From the NCBI GenBank assembly GCA_905198825.1, contig CAJKEF010000104.1, forward strand, positions 1-5,339: a DNA stretch of 5,339 nucleotides, read 5' to 3'. Below, piece after piece: positions 1 through 4,145 of this stretch. How positions within the stretch are numbered: the stretch's first letter is position 1; every line of letters starts with the position of its first letter. The notes beneath the pieces are model-generated. The model was not told the origin of the DNA and ran no database searches. It saw only the letters and a list, made by a program, of their open reading frames with translations. Source of the stretch: an uncultured Collinsella sp. (GTDB lineage Bacteria; Actinomycetota; Coriobacteriia; Coriobacteriales; Coriobacteriaceae). The translations under genes and the position numbers were made by a program.

Positions 1-139
1 GCACCCCGCGCGAAAGATCGAGCTGTGCAAAACCCAGGTCGGCGGTTGGCGCCGTCTGGATGCGCGTGAGGGCGTCTGCCGGGGCGACTGCTCCGCCGGC
101 AACATCGCTCAGCAACTGCTCAAGATCTCGCTTATCCAT
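1..139 (-). CDS. larB: LarB-like nickel-pincer cofactor biosynthesis protein, N-terminal fragment
   Basis: Partial gene: only the first 46 codons lie in the window and the frame stays open to the left edge. The protein begins MDKRDLEQLLSDVAGG and reaches ADLGFAQLDLSRGV at residues 33-46. A short helical N-terminus followed by DLGFAxxDxxR is how LarB proteins start (from memory of the family, usually about 250 residues with an AIR-carboxylase-like C-terminal domain). LarB carboxylates the pyridinium ring of nicotinic acid adenine dinucleotide and cleaves the phosphoanhydride. This is the first step towards the nickel-pincer nucleotide used by lactate racemase and other LarA-type enzymes. The ATG at 139 has AGGG at 147-150, 7 bases upstream, so the start is well placed. 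It lies 114 bp downstream of serB on the same strand and has its own candidate promoter and palindrome. The catalytic domain is outside the window, so the assignment rests on the N-terminus alone. Confidence 0.62.
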   Translation of the reverse strand, partial: MDKRDLEQLLSDVAGGAVAPADALTRIQTAPTADLGFAQLDLSRGV

Positions 140-162
140 ATATGTTCCCTTCGACGGCGCAA

Positions 163-192
163 AGTCTAGCACTCATAGGGTATGTTTCCGAA
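163..192 (-). promoter_or_regulatory. Candidate larB promoter with extended -10
   Basis: On the minus strand TGCTAGACT (171 down to 163) reads as an extended -10 (TGn plus TAGACT, 4 of 6 matches to TATAAT). TTCGGA at 192-187 could serve as a weak -35, with an 18-bp spacer. Transcription would start around 156, leaving a short leader before the larB ATG at 139. The -35 lies inside the left arm of the inverted repeat at 184-217. Seen by eye and not scored; other placements are possible. Confidence 0.4.
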
Positions 193-217
193 CACTAAGA
201 CAAAATTGTTCGGAAAC
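184..217. promoter_or_regulatory. 11-bp perfect inverted repeat, probable operator before larB
   Basis: GTTTCCGAACA (184-194) and TGTTCGGAAAC (207-217) are perfect reverse complements separated by 12 AT-rich bases. Each arm also contains its own small dyad, TTCCGAA (186-192) and TTCGGAA (209-215), with centres 23 bp apart, about two helical turns. Neither strand has a T-run after the repeat, so it is not an intrinsic terminator for serB. It overlaps the candidate larB -35 element, which suits a transcription-factor site. The regulator is unknown to me. Confidence 0.5.
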
Positions 218-253
218 TATAGGACAGACTGATTCAATTGTTAGACGGATCGA

Positions 254-889
254 CTAGTCGCGCAGGATGATGTCCATGGCGAGCATCAGGTTGCGTTCGT
301 CGATGGTAAACGGGGCTGCCTCGCGCGTCTTGGGCTTGGCGCAAAACGCGATGCCCGTGCCCGCGGCCTGAATCATGGGGATGTCGTTGGCGCCGTCGCC
401 GATCGCGACGGTGTGGGCCATGTCGACACCGCACTCAACCGCCCAATCCAGCAGCTGGATGAGCTTGGACTCCTTGGTCACAATGTCGGCAGCTAACTTA
501 CCGGTGAGCTTGCCGTCCACGACCTCCAGACGATTGGCCAGACAAAAGTCGATGCCCGCGGCGGCCACGATCTTATCGGCGACCTCGTGAAAGCCGCCGC
601 TTACCACGCCGACCTTCCAGCCCTTGCTGTGTGCCGAGCGCACAAGCTCCAGCGCGCCGGGGGTAAACGTCACGCGCTCAAAGGTGCGCTCGAATACGCT
701 CTCATCCAAGCCGGCAAGCAGCCCCACGCGTTCCTCGAGCGCCTGCTTAAAGTCGAGCTCGCCGCGCATGGCGCGTTCGGTGATCCGCGCAACTTGCTCG
801 CCCACGCCGGCCTCCTCGCCCAACAGGTCGATGACCTCCTGGTTGATGAGCGTGGAGTCGATATCCATAACGATGAGGCGTGCGGTCAT
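254..889 (-). CDS. serB: Phosphoserine phosphatase (HAD domain only)
   Basis: Hydrolyses O-phospho-L-serine to serine and phosphate, the last step of the phosphorylated serine pathway; cytosolic and Mg2+-dependent. The 211-residue product has all the HAD signatures of SerB. Motif I is DIDST at 9-13, with nucleophile Asp9 and acid/base Asp11. Next comes the SerB cap sequence with AGVGEQVARITERAMRGELDF at about 27-47. Motif II is SGG at 97-99, Lys142 is a plausible motif III lysine, and motif IV is GDGAND at 164-169. It lacks the N-terminal ACT-like domain of the 322-residue E. coli enzyme and matches the size of single-domain SerB proteins. I chose the ATG at 889 because MTARLIVMDIDST is the normal beginning and GGAAAGG lies upstream at 902-896. 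An in-frame ATG at 934 would add 15 residues without a good ribosome site. It diverges from aspS, and larB follows on the same strand. A related HAD phosphatase specificity is possible but less likely given the cap match. Confidence 0.88.
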   Translation of the reverse strand: MTARLIVMDIDSTLINQEVIDLLGEEAGVGEQVARITERAMRGELDFKQALEERVGLLAGLDESVFERTFERVTFTPGALELVRSAHSKGWKVGVVSGGFHEVADKIVAAAGIDFCLANRLEVVDGKLTGKLAADIVTKESKLIQLLDWAVECGVDMAHTVAIGDGANDIPMIQAAGTGIAFCAKPKTREAAPFTIDERNLMLAMDIILRD

Positions 890-1034
890 GACGGGCCTTT
901 CCGAGTGCGGTTGTATTGGGGCACATTGTCGCACGCCGCGCGCTTGGGCGACGGCCAGGCCGCGTCAATTGTTTCGTCTCCGTCAAGTCTTTGGGCAAGA
1001 GCTACTTTTTCGCGGCACATCGACGCGGGTGCGA

Positions 1035-1040
1035 TAAGAT
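1035..1040 (+). promoter_or_regulatory. Candidate aspS -10 element
   Basis: TAAGAT (1035-1040) matches 4 of 6 bases of TATAAT and sits about 100 bases before the aspS start, upstream of both leader hairpins. No good -35 is present at 16-18 bp spacing; the T-run at 1006-1010 is too far upstream for a standard arrangement. Tentative. Confidence 0.3.
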
Positions 1041-1049
1041 AGAACGCCA

Positions 1050-1124
1050 TGCCCGGCTGCGCGGTTTACGCAGGCTGGGCAAATCTGTACGACGCCGCCC
1101 GGAACGACACGGGGCGGCACAGAT
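1050..1124 (+). promoter_or_regulatory. Two consecutive hairpins in the aspS leader
   Basis: Hairpin 1 pairs 1051-1061 with 1069-1080, 11 bp with one G-U and one bulged G, around the loop CGGTTTA. Hairpin 2 pairs ATCTGT (1083-1088) with ACAGAT (1119-1124), then GCCGCCC (1094-1100) with GGGCGGC (1112-1118). It has a five-base bulge ACGAC on the 5' side and an 11-base loop that also contains ACGAC. The stems end five bases before the Shine-Dalgarno sequence, so they neither cover it nor form a terminator (no T-run). I cannot find a T-box core. The pairing is seen directly; a regulatory function is inferred. Confidence 0.42.
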
Positions 1125-1128
1125 CCAT

Positions 1129-1136
1129 AAAGGAGG
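1129..1136 (+). promoter_or_regulatory. Strong aspS ribosome binding site
   Basis: AAAGGAGG is a full complement to the 16S rRNA tail, 9 bases before the ATG at 1146. It decides the start: the next in-frame ATG (1179), which would give the more usual AspRS N-terminus MHTRTCGEL, has no ribosome site in front of it. The protein therefore probably carries an 11-residue N-terminal extension. Confidence 0.8.
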
Positions 1137-1145
1137 ATCACTGGT

Positions 1146-2933
1146 ATGAGCCAGACCCGTCCCATTGACGAGCATTCCATGCACACCCGTACCTGCGGCG
1201 AGCTTCGCTTCGAGAACGTGGGCGAAGAGGTCACCCTCACCGGTTGGGTGAGCCGTCGCCGCGACCACGGCGGCCTTATCTTCTGCGACCTTCGCGACCG
1301 CGAGGGCATCACGCAGCTCACCTTCGACCCCGAGCACTCCGACGGCGATGCCTTTAAGATCGCCGAGACCATGCGTCCCGAGTGGCCCATCAAGATCCAC
1401 GGCGTCGTGCGCGCTCGTGGCGAGGAGACCACCAACACCAAGCTCGCGACCGGCGAGATCGAGGTCCTGACCGACCACGCCGAGGTGCTCAACACTTCCG
1501 TTACCCCGCCGTTCCAGATCGAGGACGGCATCGAGACCAGCGAGGACACCCGTCTGCGCTATCGCTATCTGGACCTCCGTCGTCCCGAGATGATGGCCAA
1601 CCTCAAGCTGCGTTCCGACTTTACCTTTGCCATTCGCGAGGCGCTGCACAACCGTGAGTTCATGGAGGTCGAGACGCCCTCCCTGTTTAAGTCCACGCCC
1701 GAGGGTGCCCGCGACTTCATCGTTCCCAGCCGTATTCAGCCGGGCAACTTCTACGCCCTGCCGCAGTCCCCGCAGCTCCTGAAGCAGCTGCTCATGGTCG
1801 GTGGTGTCGAGCGCTACTACCAGGTTGCCAAGTGCTTCCGCGACGAGGACCTGCGCGCCGACCGCCAGCCCGAGTTCACCCAGGTCGATATCGAGATGTC
1901 CTTCGTGGACCAGAACGATGTCATGAGCGCGCTCGAAGAGGTTCTTGCCGATGCTTTCGGTCGCATGGGCGTCGAGATGCCCACGCCGCTGCGCCGCATG
2001 AACTACTGGGATGCCATGGACACCTATGGCTCCGACAAGCCCGATACCCGCTATGGCATGCACCTGGTCGACCTGACCGACATCTTTGCCAACTCCAAGT
2101 TCAAGGTCTTTGCGACCGCCGCAAACGAGGAGGGCTCTGTCGTCAAGGCCATCAACGCCAAGGGCGCCGGTGCCTGGGCACGTGCCAAGATCGATAAGCT
2201 CGCCGGCGTGGCCTCCACGTTTGGCGCCAAGGGCCTGGCCTGGATCGCCTTCCGCGAGGACGGCTCCATCAACAGCCCCATCGTCAAGTTCTTCTCGGAC
2301 GAGGAGATGGCGGCTCTGCGCGAGCGCATGGACGTCGAGCCTGGCGACCTCGTGATGTTCGCCGCCGGCCCGCGCCTGCTCTCTGACGAGATCCTGGGCG
2401 GCATGCGTTCCCACATGGCCAACGCACTCGAGATCAAGCGTGAGGGCCACGACTTCCTGTGGGTCGTCAACTTCCCGCTGTTCCACTGGGATGAGGACCG
2501 CAAGGCTTACGCTGCCGAGCACCAGCCCTTCACTCTGCCGACCGAGACCGACATCGCCAAGATCGAGGCCGACCCGTTGGCAGCCGGCTCCTGCACCTAC
2601 GACTTTGTCATGGACGGCTTTGAGGCCGGTGGCGGCGGTATGCGTATCCACAACGCCGAGATGCAGATGTCCATGCTCAAGCTCCTGGGCTTTACCGAGG
2701 AGCGTGCCGAGTCTCAGTTCGGCTTCCTCATGGAGGCCCTCAAGTTTGGTGCGCCCCCGATGGGCGGTTTCGCTCTGGGCCTGGACCGCGTGTGCATGCT
2801 GCTCACCGGTTCCGACTCCATCCGCGACGTCATGGCGTTCCCCAAGACGGCCAGCGGCTCCGACCTCATGTCGGGCGCTCCGAGTGCCGTTAGTGGCGCC
2901 CAGCTCAAGGACGTCAGCCTGCGCCTGATGTAG
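1146..2933 (+). CDS. aspS: Aspartyl-tRNA synthetase, bacterial type
   Basis: Class II synthetase that activates aspartate with ATP and loads tRNA-Asp in the cytosol. The 595 residues match the bacterial family length of about 590. From the N-terminus: an OB-fold anticodon-binding domain (about 13-120, with GWVSRRRDHGGLIF); motif 1 around 150-180 ending in EVETP; the flipping loop TPEGARD (184-190); QSPQ (207-210) in the active site; motif 2 FRDEDLRADRQPEFTQ (231-246); the bacterial GAD insertion, roughly 300-430; and motif 3 GLDRVCMLLTGSDSIRD (545-561), followed by AFPK. No catalytic residue appears missing. His41 corresponds to the His31 reported in relaxed, non-discriminating AspRS of Pseudomonas aeruginosa, so the enzyme might also charge tRNA-Asn (inference). 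A strong ribosome site and structured leader precede it, an intrinsic terminator follows, and serB is divergent. Confidence 0.97.
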   Translation: MSQTRPIDEHSMHTRTCGELRFENVGEEVTLTGWVSRRRDHGGLIFCDLRDREGITQLTFDPEHSDGDAFKIAETMRPEWPIKIHGVVRARGEETTNTKLATGEIEVLTDHAEVLNTSVTPPFQIEDGIETSEDTRLRYRYLDLRRPEMMANLKLRSDFTFAIREALHNREFMEVETPSLFKSTPEGARDFIVPSRIQPGNFYALPQSPQLLKQLLMVGGVERYYQVAKCFRDEDLRADRQPEFTQVDIEMSFVDQNDVMSALEEVLADAFGRMGVEMPTPLRRMNYWDAMDTYGSDKPDTRYGMHLVDLTDIFANSKFKVFATAANEEGSVVKAINAKGAGAWARAKIDKLAGVASTFGAKGLAWIAFREDGSINSPIVKFFSDEEMAALRERMDVEPGDLVMFAAGPRLLSDEILGGMRSHMANALEIKREGHDFLWVVNFPLFHWDEDRKAYAAEHQPFTLPTETDIAKIEADPLAAGSCTYDFVMDGFEAGGGGMRIHNAEMQMSMLKLLGFTEERAESQFGFLMEALKFGAPPMGGFALGLDRVCMLLTGSDSIRDVMAFPKTASGSDLMSGAPSAVSGAQLKDVSLRLM

Positions 2934-2958
2934 GCGAGCGACTACATATTGCCTGTTG

Positions 2959-2991
2959 CGAGGGAAGGACGCGTGCCTTCCCTCGTTTTTT
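2959..2991 (+). terminator. Intrinsic terminator of aspS
   Basis: CGAGGGAAGG (2959-2968) pairs perfectly with CCTTCCCTCG (2976-2985) around a 7-base loop and is followed directly by six Ts (2986-2991). It lies 25 bases after the aspS stop and separates aspS from the HPr gene. Confidence 0.93.
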
Positions 2992-2992
2992 G

Positions 2993-3022
2993 TGGAACGG
3001 GGGTGCGCCGGTAACGTACAAT
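2993..3022 (+). promoter_or_regulatory. Candidate promoter for the HPr gene
   Basis: TACAAT (3017-3022) matches 5 of 6 bases of the -10 consensus. TGGAAC (2993-2998), 18 bp upstream, is a weak -35 starting just after the aspS terminator. A start near 3029 would give a leader of about 50 bases containing a small hairpin, GGCTGG (3034-3039) with CCGGCC (3046-3051). The location between a terminator and a gene supports it. Confidence 0.5.
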
Positions 3023-3077
3023 AACTACCACGTGGCTGGGTTTTGCCGGCCGAATGTGCGATGTCGTGGGAGGGGAC

Positions 3078-3326
3078 ATGGTCGAGTTTACAAAGACGAT
3101 TAAAGATCCGTTGGGACTACATGCCCGCCCGGTTGCGCTGCTCTATGACATCATTGCCAAGCATCGTAGCGACGTGTCAGTCAGTATCGGCGACCGGCAT
3201 ACCGATGGCCGCGACGTTATAGGGCTCATGGCACTCTGCGGCGAATGTGGCGAAGACGTCGTGTTCCGCGTTTCGGGCGTGGATGAGGCCTCCTGCGTCA
3301 CGTCGATTAGAAATCTCTCGCTCTAA
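3078..3326 (+). CDS. HPr-family phosphocarrier protein with Asp at position 46
   Basis: HPr proteins are small cytosolic carriers that pass phosphate from enzyme I to sugar-specific EII proteins of the PTS. The 82-residue product fits the usual 85-90. GLHARPV at 13-19 places the phosphorylatable His at residue 15, the canonical number. At position 46, where HPr has the Ser targeted by HPr kinase (…KSIMG…), this protein has Asp within DGRDVIGLMAL (43-53). It also has a CxxC pair (Cys54, Cys57) where most HPr have glycine and basic residues, and Cys73. I chose the ATG at 3078 because it gives the standard N-terminus and follows GGGAGGGG (3068-3075), although the spacing is short. An ATG at 3054 would add eight residues without a ribosome site. 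It is flanked by terminators and so is probably monocistronic; no ptsI is adjacent. It may be the general HPr or a regulatory paralogue, so I withhold a gene symbol. Confidence 0.9.
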   Translation: MVEFTKTIKDPLGLHARPVALLYDIIAKHRSDVSVSIGDRHTDGRDVIGLMALCGECGEDVVFRVSGVDEASCVTSIRNLSL

Positions 3327-3337
3327 GCATGATAGGA

Positions 3338-3375
3338 CGCGGTAAAGGATGATCCTTTACCGCGCCTTTTGTTTT
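3338..3375 (+). terminator. Intrinsic terminator of the HPr gene
   Basis: CGCGGTAAAGG (3338-3348) pairs with CCTTTACCGCG (3354-3364), 11 bp around the loop ATGAT, followed by CC and two T-runs (3367-3370 and 3372-3375) split by one G. It lies 11 bases after the HPr stop. Confidence 0.9.
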
Positions 3376-3518
3376 GTTTCGTATAGGAAACTTTTTCGAA
3401 ATCTGAAGAGGGACCCTTTCCAAAAAGTTAACCACGTGTTAGTTTACTAAAGCGAACATAGATGTGGTTAACTTTTACCGCGTCGATGTTGAGGACGAAC
3501 TGACGTTAGGAGCCACTC
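3376..3518 (+). promoter_or_regulatory. feo upstream control region with nested inverted repeats
   Basis: This AT-rich 143 bp, unlike the surrounding sequence, must hold the feo promoter. AAAAGTTAACCAC (3423-3435) and GTGGTTAACTTTT (3464-3476) form a perfect 13-bp inverted repeat with a 28-base spacer. Inside the spacer is a second perfect palindrome, TTAGTTTACTAA (3439-3450). A further copy, AACTTTTT (3389-3396), can pair with AAAAAGTT (3422-3429), so the central arm has two possible partners. TTTCCA (3418-3423) and TAGTTT (3440-3445) at 17-bp spacing could be -35 and -10 hexamers. That would put both the central arm and the small palindrome on the promoter, but the match is poor. TAGGAG (3507-3512) is the ribosome site of the first feoA. 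An iron-responsive repressor is the natural candidate ligand (inference). Confidence 0.55.
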
Positions 3519-3761
3519 ATGTCTTGCGGACCGCAGATGCCGGCTATGCCGCTTTCGATGGTAAAAGCGGGCGAAACCGTGCGCGTGTCTCGCGTAAAGG
3601 GCAATGAGGACATGAAGCACCACCTCAAGGACCTCGGCTTTGTCGAGGGCAGCGAAATTCACGTGGTGAGCTCGAGTGGCGCCAATATCATCGTCACGGT
3701 GCTGGGCGCACGCTTTGGTATCGATTCCAAGGTTGCCATGCACATCATGACCGTCGGTTAG
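3519..3761 (+). CDS. feoA: FeoA-family protein, first copy (MPLSM type)
   Basis: FeoA proteins are small SH3-like cytosolic proteins needed for, or modulating, FeoB-driven Fe2+ uptake, probably by contacting FeoB. This 80-residue product contains the MPLSMVKAGE opening (10-19) typical of one FeoA branch, then HLKDLGFVEGSEIHVV (35-50) and the C-terminal strand region VLGARFGIDSKVAMHIM (61-77). It fits the family length of about 70-85. The only good ribosome site (TAGGAG, 6 bases before the ATG) is at 3519, so the protein starts nine residues ahead of the usual MPLSM. The added MSCGPQMPA includes a Cys. It is the first gene of feoA-feoA-feoB, with 39 bp to the second copy, and is likely co-transcribed with it. 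The two FeoA proteins are only distantly alike, so they probably have different roles and are not a recent duplication. Confidence 0.88.
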   Translation: MSCGPQMPAMPLSMVKAGETVRVSRVKGNEDMKHHLKDLGFVEGSEIHVVSSSGANIIVTVLGARFGIDSKVAMHIMTVG

Positions 3762-3800
3762 TTCGCAGCATTTGATAAAAACCGAAAGGGGGAAAAGAAT

Positions 3801-4022
3801 ATGAAGACGTTGGGTGACGTTAAGGTGGGCGAGAGCTCTACCATCGTCAAGCTTCACGGCGAGGGCGCGCTTCGCCGTCACCTTATGGACCTGGGCCTCA
3901 TCAAGGGCACTTCGTTCAAGGTCGTGAAGGTTGCACCGCTCGGTGATCCGGTCGAGATCAACGTGCGCGGCTACGAGCTTTCCATCCGCAAGGAGGAGGC
4001 TGCCGTCGTCGAGGTCCAGTAA
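3801..4022 (+). CDS. feoA: FeoA-family protein, second copy (classical type)
   Basis: 73 residues, the classical FeoA layout: MKTLGDVKVGESSTIVKLHG (1-20), then RRHLMDLGLIKGTSFKVVK (25-43), then APLGDPVEINVRGYELSIRK (45-64), ending in EEAAVVEV. This is the SH3-like fold expected to dock on the cytosolic side of FeoB and support Fe2+ transport. The APLGDPxEI and GYxLSxRK segments distinguish it from the first copy, which lacks them. The start is supported by AAAGGGGG at 3785-3792, eight bases before the ATG. It lies 39 bp after the first feoA and 123 bp before feoB; that second gap is large for one operon and contains its own regulatory structure. Confidence 0.93.
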   Translation: MKTLGDVKVGESSTIVKLHGEGALRRHLMDLGLIKGTSFKVVKVAPLGDPVEINVRGYELSIRKEEAAVVEVQ

Positions 4023-4041
4023 GGGCCCGCTGCGAATATTT

Positions 4042-4077
4042 CTGCAGATAAAGTTAGGTTTTTCTAACTTAATGCAG
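4042..4077 (+). promoter_or_regulatory. DtxR/IdeR-like box within a stem-loop between feoA and feoB
   Basis: Bases 4054-4072 agree with 15 of 19 positions of the IdeR/DtxR consensus as I remember it (TTAGGTTAGGCTAACCTAA); the mismatches include the three central bases. The same stretch has a dyad AAGTTAG (4051-4057) / CTAACTT (4064-4070) centred slightly left. CTGCA (4042-4046) and TGCAG (4073-4077) enclose it, so transcribed RNA could fold into a two-part stem. Either an iron-repressor site for feoB or an RNA element between the genes is possible. No T-run follows. Confidence 0.5.
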
Positions 4078-4099
4078 CATCTTTGAAGCACATTATCCA

Positions 4100-4125
4100 G
4101 CCTGCGCGGAGAAAGCAGCGCAGGC
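4100..4125 (+). promoter_or_regulatory. 8-bp hairpin just before the feoB ribosome site
   Basis: GCCTGCGC (4100-4107) pairs perfectly with GCGCAGGC (4118-4125) around a 10-base loop GGAGAAAGCA that itself contains a GGAG. The real ribosome site, AAGGAAGAAGG (4130-4140), starts five bases after the stem. There is no T-run, so it is not an intrinsic terminator. It may stabilise the feoB transcript or tune its translation. Confidence 0.45.
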
Positions 4126-4145
4126 ACACAAGGAAGAAGGATTGA

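Larger units (their letters stand above)
890..1145. other. Divergent serB/aspS intergenic region
   Basis: 256 bp between two divergently transcribed genes. The right half holds the presumed aspS promoter and structured leader, listed separately. For serB the minus strand offers only weak elements, such as TGCGACAAT read from about 930-922 as a possible extended -10 without a clear -35, so I do not call a serB promoter. I see no convincing additional gene here: the short open frames entering from either side have no plausible ribosome site or recognisable protein. Confidence 0.5.

Noticed and set aside
188..213. LexA-type SOS box (CGAAC…GTTCG) before larB
   Set aside because: The halves are right but are separated by 14 bases instead of the four expected.
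184..217. Intrinsic terminator for serB
   Set aside because: The stem is not GC-rich, the loop is long and no T-run follows on either strand.
60..257. Short plus-strand open frame over the larB start and the operator region
   Set aside because: No ribosome site and no recognisable protein; it runs through the opposite-strand gene start and the palindrome.
1050..1145. T-box riboswitch upstream of aspS
   Set aside because: GGGGCGGCAC at 1111-1120 faintly recalls the T-box core, but the TGGN bulge, the conserved AGGGTGG and a terminator/antiterminator pair are all missing.
1002..2651. Long antisense open frame of 549 codons opposite aspS
   Set aside because: It mirrors aspS codon bias in GC-rich DNA, has no recognisable domain or ribosome site, and the aspS frame beneath is unambiguous.
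3054..3077. Longer HPr starting at the upstream ATG
   Set aside because: No ribosome site precedes it, and it adds eight residues before the canonical HPr N-terminus, whereas 3078 follows GGGAGGGG.
3423..3476. Fur box upstream of feoA
   Set aside because: No GATAATGAT-like hexamers; the arms are GTTAAC-centred and their spacing is wrong.
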